Source: Muribacter muris (GTDB taxonomy: Bacteria > Pseudomonadota > Gammaproteobacteria > Enterobacterales > Pasteurellaceae). From it: a DNA stretch of 64,000 bases. The position numbers were made by a program, and so were the translations under genes. Location of the stretch: NCBI RefSeq assembly GCF_001038205.1, contig NZ_JWIZ01000024.1, forward strand, positions 20,236 through 84,235, in the 5' to 3' direction. The first letter of the stretch is position 1; each line of letters opens with the position of its first letter. This document shows positions 36,950-48,583 of this stretch, piece by piece. The notes beneath the pieces are model-generated. The model worked only from the letters and a program-made list of their open reading frames with translations, ran no database searches and was not told where the DNA came from.

Positions 36950-38980
36950 ATGCAGTTTAATAAAAACAAATTAACCGTGGCGATTTTGTGCGCCGTCTCT
37001 TCCAGCCTCTACGCCAACCAATCGGAAACGCTTGATATGGTTGAAGTAATCGCTAATTCCGGCACAAAAACGGCAACGGATGTGGTTACTTTAGAACAAC
37101 GCAATCAGAGTACTGAAACGGATCTGCGCAGTTTATTCAGCCCTGAACCATCCATTGAGTTTGGCGGCGGTAACGGTACCTCGCAGTTTTTAACCATTCG
37201 TGGAATGGGGCAGAACTCGGTGGATATTGTCGTAGACGGTGCGTCATCGGATAGCCAGATTCTATATCACCAAGGGCGTTTTATTATTGATCCGTCGTTG
37301 TTGAAAAATGTGTCTGTCAAGAAAGGGGCGGGCTCAGCCAGTGCAGGTATTGGTGCAACCAACGGTGCGATTGTAGCAAAAACAGTAGATGCGTTAGATT
37401 TACTGAAAGGCAGTGATCGCAACTATGGCTTTAAACTAAACAGTGGCTATGCAAGTAATGACGGCTATTCTTACGGTGCAAGTGTGTTCGGCAAGGCGGG
37501 TAATTTTGATGCGTTACTCTCATTCAACCGTAATGATGAAGATAATTACAAACCGGGCAAAGGCTTTATCAATGGCTTAGACGGTAGCAACAAAGTGCCT
37601 TATAGTGCTCTTGATAAACGCAATTATTTAGCGAAATTAGGTGCAACCTTTGGCGATCACCGTTTTGTGTTAAGCCATATGCAAGATCAGCACCGTGGTA
37701 CACGTTTAGTGCGTGAGGAATTTGCCATCAACGGAGAGCGTTTGAGTTTAGAGCGTCAATCGCCGTCCTACCGTGAAACAACATTAAGTAATACCAATCT
37801 TGAATATATCGGCAAAAATTTAGGCTTTGTGAGCGAATTAACCGCTAACGCGTATTTGATGAAAAACAAACGTTACTCTGCCGATGACAGCGGTTGCGGA
37901 TATTGCGGTAAGGTTGCTGGCCCGACAACAACGGTCATTGAAACTCGTGGAGCGAATTTGAATTTGGATTCTTACCTTGGTGAAAATGTACTCGTCAAGT
38001 ATGGACTGAATTATCGTCATCAAGAAATTGAACCGCATACTAAAAAGGCATTTGTTAAAAATAACCCTGAAAAAACGGATACTGGTGCTTATGTCGAAGT
38101 GATTAGTAGCATTTCCGATTTCATCTTAACCACGGGGTTACGTTACGATCACTTCTCAATGCAGGCGAATGATGGGGTGAAAGCCTCTGGCAGTAAATTA
38201 AATCCGAGTGTCGGTTTAATCTACCAAGCGACACCGGAATTGAGCTTCAGTGCAAACCACAACTACGCTTCACGCAGTCCGCGTTTATATGATGCGTTAA
38301 TGGTAGGGCTTAGACAAATCTCGGTTGATCCGAACATCAAAGCAGAGCAGGCTCGTAATACGGAAATTGGCTTTAATTATACAAATGGCGATTTTACCTT
38401 TAAAGGTGGCTATTTCTGGCAAAAAGTCGATGATCTGATTGTGAACCCACAAGAAAGACACGATGCCGCAGGTAATGTGATCAATGGCGTGAAACAAGCA
38501 GTAAATGACGGTTATTCTAAAAACCACGGCTACGAATTTGACGCTTCTTACCGTTATCAAGGCTTTACCGGGCGTTTGGGCGTGGCAGACAGCAAGCCAA
38601 GATTTTACTTGAACAACACCAAAGCCGATTCCCGCTTAAACCCTGAATTTGCAGTACAAACAGGTCGTACTTGGACGGCAGGCTTAGCCTATCGTTTTGA
38701 CAATCCTGACCTAGAATTAGGTTGGAAAGGTCGTTATGTAGAGAAAGAGCGTGGCTACGCGTTAGCGAATGCGGACAAAACCGCGGCAGAAACTTACCGT
38801 GCAAGCTATGTTACTCACGATTTCTATCTCAACTGGAAACCGTTGAACAATAAGAATTTAAACTTAAACCTTGCATTAAACAATGCGTTTAATAAATTCT
38901 ACTACCCACACAGCCAACGTGGTGCAACCTTACCGGGTGTCGGGCGTGATCTCCGTTTGAATGTGAATTACACTTTCTAA
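36950..38980 (+). CDS. TonB-dependent outer-membrane receptor (iron-regulated)
   Basis: 676 residues with signal peptide (cleavage near SLYANQ-SE), TonB box-like LDMVEVIA at about residues 28-35, a plug domain (residues 45-150: LRSLFSPEPSIEFGGGNG, FLTIRGMGQNSVDIVVDGA, LKNVSVKKGAGSASAGIGA), and a 22-strand barrel ending LPGVGRDLRLNVNYTF with terminal Phe. The ligand cannot be read; candidates are a siderophore, haem or another metal complex. An unusual CGYC pair lies in a surface loop (residues about 321-324). The Fur box supports an iron role. No tonB, exbB or ABC uptake genes are adjacent. Confidence 0.88.
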   Translation: MQFNKNKLTVAILCAVSSSLYANQSETLDMVEVIANSGTKTATDVVTLEQRNQSTETDLRSLFSPEPSIEFGGGNGTSQFLTIRGMGQNSVDIVVDGASSDSQILYHQGRFIIDPSLLKNVSVKKGAGSASAGIGATNGAIVAKTVDALDLLKGSDRNYGFKLNSGYASNDGYSYGASVFGKAGNFDALLSFNRNDEDNYKPGKGFINGLDGSNKVPYSALDKRNYLAKLGATFGDHRFVLSHMQDQHRGTRLVREEFAINGERLSLERQSPSYRETTLSNTNLEYIGKNLGFVSELTANAYLMKNKRYSADDSGCGYCGKVAGPTTTVIETRGANLNLDSYLGENVLVKYGLNYRHQEIEPHTKKAFVKNNPEKTDTGAYVEVISSISDFILTTGLRYDHFSMQANDGVKASGSKLNPSVGLIYQATPELSFSANHNYASRSPRLYDALMVGLRQISVDPNIKAEQARNTEIGFNYTNGDFTFKGGYFWQKVDDLIVNPQERHDAAGNVINGVKQAVNDGYSKNHGYEFDASYRYQGFTGRLGVADSKPRFYLNNTKADSRLNPEFAVQTGRTWTAGLAYRFDNPDLELGWKGRYVEKERGYALANADKTAAETYRASYVTHDFYLNWKPLNNKNLNLNLALNNAFNKFYYPHSQRGATLPGVGRDLRLNVNYTF

Positions 38981-39009
38981 CAAGCGGTGAGATAAAACCA
39001 TAAAAATGC

Positions 39010-39043
39010 AAATAGCGATTGGTAATCCCAATCGCTATTTTTT
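39010..39043 (+). terminator. Terminator of the TonB receptor gene
   Basis: Stem AATAGCGATTGG / CCAATCGCTATT (39011-39022 / 39028-39039) with a 5-base loop and a T-run TTTT. An uptake-signal core ACAAGCGGT lies just before it over the stop codon. Confidence 0.85.
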
Positions 39044-39382
39044 AAGGTAGAAATTGAAAGTTGAAGATATCTGCAAGAGCCTAGCTGGGTGTCGCTGGAA
39101 AACGGTTTTCATCAAGCCAGATTTACCGAGTAGCCGATAAGACAGCTAATTCCCAAATCAACAAACTAACCAACCGATATCTCTCCTTTCTCATCGGTCA
39201 AAGCGCGTTTTTCTTTATTCCAGTATGGTTATGCAATATGGTTGCTTCTCAATTTAAATGAGTGAGTAAAATTGAATTTCAGATTGAATTGACATTATTT
39301 ATCTTATTTGTACTGGGGGATGAGAAAAGCACTAAAGCTAACTTTACCATAATATAAAATTGAGGCGAGATTGAGCCGGTTA
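39044..39382. other. Intergenic stretch with no recognisable gene
   Basis: 339 bases, AT-rich, between the receptor terminator and the bglG stop. A short open run (18 codons with Trp, around 39083-39136) and a 23-codon frame on the minus strand near 39290-39360 were looked at; neither has a ribosome-binding site or family resemblance. I see no terminator for bglG in it. Confidence 0.4.
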
Positions 39383-40222
39383 TTACGGATGAGAAACTAC
39401 ACGTTGAATATGAATTATCAAATAAAGCCGCTCATCCTCATTTAATGATTTGTGATAATTTACAGTAAGATATTTATCAATTCTTTCCACACATTGATAT
39501 GCTTTCGGATAGGCAGCTTTCGTTTGCCGATAGAGAAAATCATCACCTAAAGCAGGCTCGGCGTTCGCAAAAAAACGTTGGGCAAAATGTTGTAAATGGG
39601 TTAGAAAACGGGCATAGTCATAGCTATTTTCATCTAACACTAAATTAAAATGATAGCCGACCATACTTAAAAGATCTTTAATTATCTGAGTGGCTTTATA
39701 GGTATCCGCCATCATTGAACCGTCTGTACGAGCATTAAATATATGAAGGGCAATAAAACCTGCTTCATCTTCTGCCATTTGCACGCCGAATCGTTTTTCA
39801 ATGAGCTGCAAAGCATATACGCCGATGGCAAACTCTTGTTTATAAAGACGCTGAATTTCAAATAATAAGCCGTTTGGTACGGTTTGATTCTGTTTGGCTC
39901 GTTCCACTGCGTGGAAAATATGATCGGGAAGGCTGGCAAAAATACTATTTGAAAGGGGCGTACCAAGTTGTTGATTGGCAAAATTGACTATGCAATTGGT
40001 AAGTTGGAAATATTCCGGTGGAATTTCGCTTAAAATTTCAGTTAAACGGGCGGCAAACAGGCTTTTATTAAGGCTAAAGGTTTTCTCTACTAGACTTTCA
40101 TCTGCCAAATCACCGACTTTTTTCCCAAATGCAATACCTTTTCCAAGTACAACAAGTTCGGTTTGAATTTCATTTTCGGCTTGAATCGCATTATTATTAA
40201 AGATCTTGGTAATTTTAAGCAT
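39383..40222 (-). CDS. bglG: BglG/LicT-family transcriptional antiterminator
   Basis: 279 residues: an N-terminal co-antiterminator RNA-binding domain (residues 1-55, MLKITKIFNNNAIQAENEIQ, ELVVLGKGIAFGKKVGD) followed by two PTS regulation domains with phosphorylatable His in the expected settings (SLPDHIFHAVERA and AGFIALHIFNAR in PRD1, FLTHLQHFAQRFF and YLIIHIQRVV in PRD2). It binds the RAT hairpin and prevents formation of the overlapping terminator when substrate is present; BglF phosphorylation controls it. Two RAT sites lie upstream (41.8 and 45.6 kb). It follows the glucosidase gene on the same strand, with GAGG before the ATG. Confidence 0.93.
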   Translation of the reverse strand: MLKITKIFNNNAIQAENEIQTELVVLGKGIAFGKKVGDLADESLVEKTFSLNKSLFAARLTEILSEIPPEYFQLTNCIVNFANQQLGTPLSNSIFASLPDHIFHAVERAKQNQTVPNGLLFEIQRLYKQEFAIGVYALQLIEKRFGVQMAEDEAGFIALHIFNARTDGSMMADTYKATQIIKDLLSMVGYHFNLVLDENSYDYARFLTHLQHFAQRFFANAEPALGDDFLYRQTKAAYPKAYQCVERIDKYLTVNYHKSLNEDERLYLIIHIQRVVSHP

Positions 40223-40234
40223 AATAAAACCTCG

Positions 40235-40280
40235 TAAGCGGTCGGATTTTGCAAAAATTCTACAAAATTCAACCGCTTGT
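40235..40280. repeat. Inverted pair of uptake signals between the glucosidase and bglG
   Basis: TAAGCGGTCGG (40235-40245) and an opposing AACCGCTTGT (40271-40280) form a stem of about 7 bp with a 28-base loop. It lies within the probable glucosidase-bglG transcript. Confidence 0.55.
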
Positions 40281-40291
40281 GTCGATCAGGA

Positions 40292-41776
<1,485 letters not shown>

Positions 41777-41789
41777 TTATTTTGGTAAT

Positions 41790-41863
41790 AAAAAAGCCTA
41801 AGCAAGATAAAACACGGTTAAGTACTTTATCTTGCTTAGGCTTGCCGAATTAACGTAACACCC
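41790..41863 (-). terminator. RAT site and overlapping terminator, copy A (before the glucosidase)
   Basis: On the minus strand a perfect 18-bp stem (41794-41811 with 41826-41843) with a 14-base loop is followed by six T, a strong terminator. Just before it, at 41839-41863, lies a ribonucleic antiterminator site, GGGTGTTACG ... CGGCAAGCC, which has the GTTAC and GGCAA elements of BglG/LicT targets and shares bases with the terminator's first arm, so the two folds exclude each other. 41790-41873 is identical to 45584-45667. Confidence 0.85.
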
Positions 41864-41886
41864 TAAGTGTTTTTTTACTGTTTGTA

Positions 41887-41951
41887 AATCTAACGAAAAA
41901 TTTGACCGCTTGCAAGAGATGGAATACCGTTTTGTGATCTGCCTCACAAAA
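41887..41951 (-). promoter_or_regulatory. CRP-dependent promoter of the glucosidase-bglG unit (copy A)
   Basis: On the minus strand: CRP site TGTGAGGCAGATCACA (41933-41948, a perfect TGTGA-N6-TCACA within an extended palindrome), then 17 bases, -35 TTGCAA (41910-41915), 17-base spacer, -10 TAGATT (41887-41892). The CRP centre falls at about -61 from the expected start, the class I position. The spacer contains an uptake-signal core GCAAGCGGTC overlapping the -35. Confidence 0.8.
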
Positions 41952-41955
41952 TAAG

Positions 41956-42371
41956 TTAGATAAGCCCGAATTTTTTTAAATGCTTTATATACTCCGTCTT
42001 CATCGACATCTGCAGTCACAAAATCAGCTGTAGATTTGATTTCTTTGCCACCATTTCCCATTGCCACGCCTATGGCACAATATTTCAGCATCGGAATATC
42101 AATTTTGGCATCGCCGAAAACAAAAGTATCTTCTTGGCTCTCTCCAAGATATTCAAGCAATACCGAGATTGCATACCCTTTATCAATATTTTTTCGTCTA
42201 GCCCGATTTCCCATAAGTCAGGCGTAACCTCCGTTCGACTCCGTCCTGTGCAGATAAAAATTTTATGTCCTTTTTGTCGGGTTGTTTGAATAGCCTGAAT
42301 TGCAGATTTTGGTACTTCATTTTGATAATTCACTAAGTGCCGTCCACATCTAAAAAAATAATTTTGCCCAT
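41956..42371 (-). pseudogene. Cof-type HAD phosphatase, broken
   Basis: Start ATG at 42371 reads MGKIIFLDVDGT, the HAD motif I, and then meets a stop because one T is missing from the codon after the motif. The next frame continues NYQNEVPKSAIQAIQTTRQK and FICTGRSRTEV, then jumps directly to KNIDKGYAISVLLEYLGESQ and FVFGDAKIDIPMLKYC in a third frame, so most of the cap domain (about 120-140 codons) is deleted. At the 3' end a run of seven A shifts the frame before the expected FKKFGLI end. Three lesions make it non-functional. Intact homologues often accompany sugar-phosphate PTS operons. Confidence 0.8.
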
Positions 42372-42379
42372 AGGTTATC

Positions 42380-43579
42380 CTATTGGGTTAGACGTTGTTT
42401 TGCCACCCATTGAAACAGGTGATCACCTTGCGGATTAACGGGTAAGTTTCTTGCGCTATAAATCCAAGACCAATGTCCGTTATAGTCTTTTTTGCCAATT
42501 TGTACCGTAGGATAAGCGGTCAAAATAGCTCCGCTTTCTCGTAAAAATTGGAAAACCCGTTTTGACGTATTAGTATAGGAAATCGTTGGATCGTTAGCAG
42601 AATGAACCAACCAAAGCGGTTTATGTTTGATTTTTTCTAAATCGGCTTCGGTCGTTGCTTTACCGCCTGATAACGGTGCTTTGTCTAAAGCAGGTGCTGC
42701 GATACTCGCAGCGGCAAAAAGCTCCGGATATTCAATATACATTCTAAGTGCCATATAACCGCCAGCCGAAGCGCCAAATAGATAAATCCGTTGGTTATCG
42801 ATAGCATTATTTGCGACTATTTCATCAATTAAACCTTTCATTTTCTGAATATAGTTTTTGCTGTAATTGTGATACCAAGTATCGGGAGCTTGTGGGGCGA
42901 TGACATAAGCGCCACCAAATATTTTCTGTGTGTTAGTTTCGGCAAAAGCAATTGCACCACGGTTTGCTAATAGCTGGGCGCGGTTGTTTTGGTATGAGCT
43001 GACACCTCCCTCACCATTACCGTGAAACCAGATGATAAGCGGTCGTTTTTGAGCGGAATTTTGCAAATTAGGTGAGAAAATTTGATAATTTAAGCCACTT
43101 TTCGATATTTTCGGGGTAAAACGCTCAACCTCATTATCCATAATATCAGTTTGCTTAAATTGAGGAATTTGAGTAAAAATACCGACTTGTTTTAGGTTAA
43201 TTTGATAATCCAGTTGCTGTTCGACATTGCGTGAAATCTGCCCATCAATATAAGCTAAAGTATTTGCTTGGCTATTATCTGAGAATCTTAATTCAATATT
43301 GCCGTTATTTTTTACGCTTACGCTGTTCATTGACTGTTTGCCCTCGGATTGCCCGAATACGTTATTGTTTTGCGGATCAATAGGTAAATTACTTTTTACA
43401 TAAACTTCAAAAATATCAGGGGTGAGGTTTTGACGGTTAAATTTCAGATGTTTAGTCTCTAATTCAAGAGCGGTAATTTTTTGCCCGTCATCAAATACTT
43501 GGGCTTTTAGACTAAAATTAATAGTTTGGGCAGAGAGGGTTGAACTTACTAATATCACTAAAAAAGACCACTTTTTCAT
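42380..43579 (-). CDS. Exported alpha/beta hydrolase (esterase-like)
   Basis: 399 residues with a signal peptide cleaved near TLSAQ. Residues 20-160 form a separate all-beta region; the hydrolase fold begins about residue 165: LIIWFHGNGEGGVSSYQ (oxyanion HG motif), nucleophile Ser271 in YLFGASAGGYMAL, acid Asp in LVHSANDPTISY, and a His in NGHWSWIYS. It is similar to the exported prolyl-oligopeptidase-like esterases seen in carbohydrate operons. Its position between bglF and the glucosidase suggests removal of acyl groups from glycosides in the periplasm before uptake; the substrate is unproven. AGGAGATACTAAA precedes the ATG. Confidence 0.8.
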   Translation of the reverse strand: MKKWSFLVILVSSTLSAQTINFSLKAQVFDDGQKITALELETKHLKFNRQNLTPDIFEVYVKSNLPIDPQNNNVFGQSEGKQSMNSVSVKNNGNIELRFSDNSQANTLAYIDGQISRNVEQQLDYQINLKQVGIFTQIPQFKQTDIMDNEVERFTPKISKSGLNYQIFSPNLQNSAQKRPLIIWFHGNGEGGVSSYQNNRAQLLANRGAIAFAETNTQKIFGGAYVIAPQAPDTWYHNYSKNYIQKMKGLIDEIVANNAIDNQRIYLFGASAGGYMALRMYIEYPELFAAASIAAPALDKAPLSGGKATTEADLEKIKHKPLWLVHSANDPTISYTNTSKRVFQFLRESGAILTAYPTVQIGKKDYNGHWSWIYSARNLPVNPQGDHLFQWVAKQRLTQ

Positions 43580-43661
43580 TTTAGTATCTCCTAAAAGTAA
43601 GCGGTTAAACTCTTAGTTTATTTTGTAAAAGCTATTAAAAATTTAACCGCGTGTAATAAGG

Positions 43662-45557
<1,896 letters not shown>

Positions 45558-45583
45558 TTAAAGTTTCAAATCTTTAAGGCAAC

Positions 45584-45657
45584 AAAAAAGCCTAAGCAAG
45601 ATAAAACACGGTTAAGTACTTTATCTTGCTTAGGCTTGCCGAATTAACGTAACACCC
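45584..45657 (-). terminator. RAT site and overlapping terminator, copy B (before bglF)
   Basis: Same structure as copy A: 18-bp terminator stem (45588-45605 with 45620-45637), six T on the minus strand, and a RAT element at 45633-45657. The 84 bases 45584-45667 are identical to 41790-41873, whereas sequence outside keeps only the functional elements. Such identity implies recent duplication or gene conversion, or strong selection on the RNA. Confidence 0.85.
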
Positions 45658-45677
45658 TAAGTGTTTTAGTTTTTGCA

Positions 45678-45742
45678 AATCTAACGAAAAAAATCCCCCT
45701 TTGCAAAGGGGAATCTTTGGTTTTGTGAGCTACTTCACAAAA
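45678..45742 (-). promoter_or_regulatory. CRP-dependent promoter of bglF (copy B)
   Basis: On the minus strand: CRP site TGTGAAGTAGCTCACA (45724-45739) in an extended palindrome, 17 bases, -35 TTGCAA (45701-45706), 17-base spacer, -10 TAGATT (45678-45683). Spacings equal those of copy A to the base although the spacer sequences differ. Confidence 0.8.
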
Positions 45743-45880
45743 TAATTTTAGGGATAAGGAAACATTTTCCAACCAGCAACGCGGGTGTAAATCGGTAAAA
45801 TGATTTTCCCTCAAGAATAGCAAAATCGTTTTTGAATATAAAATATAGACGTGTAACTTTATGCGAAATTAACGGATTTA

Positions 45881-45889
45881 TGCTAAAAT
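45881..45889 (+). promoter_or_regulatory. Extended -10 promoter candidate for thrS
   Basis: TGCTAAAAT, an extended -10 element (TGn-TAAAAT), with no good -35. A start near 45896 would give a leader of about 160 bases before thrS. The rest of 45743-45880 is AT-rich with nothing recognised. Confidence 0.45.
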
Positions 45890-45950
45890 CCCGCCACGTT
45901 TTAGTCGCTGCTTTCTTTGCGGGCGGCGTACAATGTCGAAATTAACGGAA

Positions 45951-45976
45951 AACCGACCGCTTGCAAGCGGTCGGTT
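45951..45976. repeat. 26-bp perfect palindrome made of two fused uptake signals
   Basis: Two opposite 13-base halves, AACCGACCGCTTG and CAAGCGGTCGGTT, meet with no spacer. In RNA it would form a long hairpin in the thrS leader; there is no T-run behind it, so it should not terminate. Confidence 0.85.
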
Positions 45977-46014
45977 ACTCTCCAAAACGTGCAAATTTCT
46001 TTTTTAATCAACAC

Positions 46015-46035
46015 GTAACCTTTCGTATGGGTTAC
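46015..46035 (+). promoter_or_regulatory. Candidate ThrRS autoregulatory hairpin in the thrS leader
   Basis: Stem GTAACC (46015-46020) with GGTTAC (46030-46035) and loop TTTCGTATG, which presents CGT, a threonine anticodon, in the middle. The ribosome-binding site TAAGGATT follows about 10 bases later. E. coli ThrRS represses its own mRNA by binding a tRNA-Thr anticodon-like hairpin at this position, so the same may hold here. Confidence 0.45.
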
Positions 46036-46054
46036 CACTGTATAAGGATTTAAA

Positions 46055-47986
46055 ATGCCAATTATTACTTTACCCGATGGCGCTCAACGCCAATTTGATC
46101 ACCCTGTTTCCGTAATGGACGTTGCCCAAAGTATCGGCGCAGGGCTGGCAAAAGCTACTATTGCCGGCCGTGTAAACGGTGTACGCCGTGATGCGTCCGA
46201 TATAATCGATGAAGATGCTACCCTTGAGATCATCACTGCCAAAGATGAAGACGGCTTGGAAATTATCCGCCATTCAACGGCGCATTTGCTCGGACACGCG
46301 ATTAAACAGCTCTTCCCCGGTGTAAAAATGGCGATCGGGCCGACTATCGACAACGGCTTTTATTACGACATTGATTTAGATCGCTCCCTCACTCAAGAGG
46401 ATATTGATGCCCTTGAAAAGCGAATGTTGGAGCTGGCAAAAACCAATTATGATGTCGTGAAAAAGCCGGTGAGCTGGCAGGAAGCACGGGATACCTTTGA
46501 AGCCCGTGGCGAGCCGTACAAAATGGCGATTTTAGATGAAAATATCAGCAAAGACGACCGCCCTGCACTTTATCACCACGAAGAATATGTGGATATGTGC
46601 CGTGGGCCGCACGTGCCGAATATGCGTTTCTGCCACCATTTTAAATTGCAAAAAGTCGCAGGCGCATACTGGCGTGGCGACAGCAAAAATAAAATGTTGC
46701 AACGGATTTACGGCACGGCGTGGGCGGATAAAAAACAGCTTGCCGACTATTTACACCGCTTAGAAGAGGCGGCAAAACGGGATCACCGTAAAATCGGTAA
46801 AGCACTCGATCTGTTCCATATGCAAGAGGAAGCACCGGGAATGGTATTCTGGCATAATGATGGCTGGACGATTTTCCGTGAGCTTGAAACCTTTGTACGC
46901 ACTAAGCTAAAACAGTACGATTACCAAGAGGTAAAAGGGCCGTTTATGATGGATCGCGTGCTATGGGAAAAAACAGGGCATTGGCAAAACTACGGAGCGA
47001 TGATGTTCACCACCTCATCGGAAAACCGTGAATATGCGATTAAACCGATGAACTGCCCGGGGCACGTGCAGATTTTCAACCAAGGGCTGAAATCTTACCG
47101 TGATCTACCGTTGCGTATGGCGGAGTTTGGCTCTTGCCACCGCAACGAACCGTCCGGCTCGCTACACGGCATTATGCGTGTGCGTGGTTTTACCCAAGAC
47201 GATGCGCATATTTTCTGTACGGCGGATCAGGTTGAAAGCGAAGTAACTGCCTGTATTCGTATGGTGTACGATATTTACAGCACTTTCGGGTTTGAAAACA
47301 TCAAAGTAAAACTTTCTACCCGTCCGGAAAACCGCATCGGTACAGACGAAATGTGGCAAAAAGCGGAGGATGATTTAGCCGCTGCTTTGAAAGCCAACGG
47401 GTTAGAATATGAAATTCAGGAAGGCGAAGGCGCATTCTACGGGCCGAAAATCGAATTTACCCTGCACGATAGTCTTGACCGTGCGTGGCAGTGCGGCACC
47501 ATTCAGCTCGACTTCTTCCTACCGGAGCGTTTAAGCGCCTCTTATGTGGCGGAAGATAACGACCGCAGAACGCCTGTGATGATCCACCGTGCAATTTTAG
47601 GGTCGCTTGAACGTTTTATCGGGATTATTACCGAAGAGTATGCCGGTTTCTTCCCTGCGTGGCTTGCACCGACTCAAGTGGTAGTGATGAATATTACCGA
47701 CAGCCAAGCGGACTATGTGCAAAGTGTAGTGAAACGTTTATCCGATGCGGGTATCCGTGTTAAAGCGGATTTACGCAATGAAAAAGTCGGCTTCAAAGTG
47801 CGTGAACACACCCTCCGTCGCGTGCCGTATATGCTCGTGTGCGGTGATAAAGAGATCGAAGCCGGCAAAGTGGCGGTGCGTACCCGTAAAGGGGCGGATC
47901 TCGGCACATTTACTGTGGAAGAATTTGCCGAAATGCTCAAAAAACAAGTGCGTGATCGTGAATTGAAATTATTCGGCGAAGCCTAG
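46055..47986 (+). CDS. thrS: Threonyl-tRNA synthetase
   Basis: 643 residues with TGS domain ([20 protein letters not shown]), editing domain with [17 protein letters not shown] (HxxxH) and CRGPHVPN, class II motif 2 [21 protein letters not shown] and motif 3 ending in [18 protein letters not shown]; zinc ligands include Cys in [10 protein letters not shown] and the two His of the core. The C-terminal anticodon-binding domain begins near [13 protein letters not shown]. It charges tRNA-Thr. AAGGATTTAAA precedes the ATG. infC, which follows thrS in enterics, is not present; a terminator follows. Confidence 0.97.
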   Translation: MPIITLPDGAQRQFDHPVSVMDVAQSIGAGLAKATIAGRVNGVRRDASDIIDEDATLEIITAKDEDGLEIIRHSTAHLLGHAIKQLFPGVKMAIGPTIDNGFYYDIDLDRSLTQEDIDALEKRMLELAKTNYDVVKKPVSWQEARDTFEARGEPYKMAILDENISKDDRPALYHHEEYVDMCRGPHVPNMRFCHHFKLQKVAGAYWRGDSKNKMLQRIYGTAWADKKQLADYLHRLEEAAKRDHRKIGKALDLFHMQEEAPGMVFWHNDGWTIFRELETFVRTKLKQYDYQEVKGPFMMDRVLWEKTGHWQNYGAMMFTTSSENREYAIKPMNCPGHVQIFNQGLKSYRDLPLRMAEFGSCHRNEPSGSLHGIMRVRGFTQDDAHIFCTADQVESEVTACIRMVYDIYSTFGFENIKVKLSTRPENRIGTDEMWQKAEDDLAAALKANGLEYEIQEGEGAFYGPKIEFTLHDSLDRAWQCGTIQLDFFLPERLSASYVAEDNDRRTPVMIHRAILGSLERFIGIITEEYAGFFPAWLAPTQVVVMNITDSQADYVQSVVKRLSDAGIRVKADLRNEKVGFKVREHTLRRVPYMLVCGDKEIEAGKVAVRTRKGADLGTFTVEEFAEMLKKQVRDRELKLFGEA

Positions 47987-48005
47987 TTTTTGCAAATAAT
48001 CGAAG

Positions 48006-48033
48006 AAAAAACACCGCTTGTGCGGTGTTTTTT
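48006..48033. terminator. Terminator after thrS containing an uptake-signal core
   Basis: Stem ACACCGC / GCGGTGT with a TTGT loop, A-run before and six T after, so it works in both directions for thrS and the convergent AbiU2-like gene. The stem and loop contain ACCGCTTGT, the uptake-signal core. Confidence 0.88.
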
Positions 48034-48036
48034 ATT

Positions 48037-48582
48037 TTATGCCAGCTTAGCATAGATTTGATTTATGCCATAATCAGGGCAATAAGAAAATGTTAATTCA
48101 TAACCTAACTGAATATCAGCAGTATTAACTAACGCTTTTAAATAGTCTAAAAGAGCCAAAAATAAACTATCTATATCTGCATAAGTGATATTTGCCTCTA
48201 CATAGAATTGATCTGTGTCTCGGTTTTCAAGATGAGCAATAGATTTATCACGAATTGTTTTTACGCCCTCAAAAATGCGATCAAAATCGTCAAAATAGTC
48301 ATCAAATGTTGGTATCAAGCAACCACGCTCTCCTAATGTTTCTCTTAATTGAAAAAGGCTAACCGGACTTGCTTTTTCAAAGAGTGTACAAAGCGTGAGA
48401 ATAGATTGCTCAAAATAGGCTTTCTTTATCAGAGGGAATGAATAATATTGGTGGTATATTTTTCCCCCATCACTATCACGCTGTTTCGCAATCTCTTTCT
48501 GTTCTTGAAAATAATGATAGGCTATTTTCAGTCTGGAATGGAATGCCGTTAAACACTCGGAGAATGAGAGTTGATTTGTCAT
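48037..48582 (-). CDS. AbiU2/HEPN-like protein
   Basis: 181 residues, helical and soluble. Near the end of the central helices it has IRDKSIAHLENRD, where R111 and H117 give the R-x(4-6)-H signature of HEPN ribonucleases, and the surrounding pattern (FEQSILTLCTLFEK, VKTIRDKSIAH, YADIDSLFLALLDYLK) is that of AbiU2-type HEPN proteins, relatives of abortive-infection factors. RNase activity is therefore possible, but many HEPN-like proteins of this type are uncharacterised. It starts one base after the stop of a small exported protein gene, and a divergent XRE regulator lies beyond; the three form a small accessory cluster. Confidence 0.65.
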   Translation of the reverse strand: MTNQLSFSECLTAFHSRLKIAYHYFQEQKEIAKQRDSDGGKIYHQYYSFPLIKKAYFEQSILTLCTLFEKASPVSLFQLRETLGERGCLIPTFDDYFDDFDRIFEGVKTIRDKSIAHLENRDTDQFYVEANITYADIDSLFLALLDYLKALVNTADIQLGYELTFSYCPDYGINQIYAKLA

Positions 48583-48583
48583 A

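Noticed and set aside
39083..39136. Short open run with Trp (EPSWVSLENGFHQARFTE) after the TonB receptor
   Set aside because: Eighteen codons without start signal or known relatives; may be a relic but cannot be supported.
46055..48036. Expected infC downstream of thrS
   Set aside because: The 3' side has a terminator and a convergent AbiU2-like gene; infC is simply not at this place.
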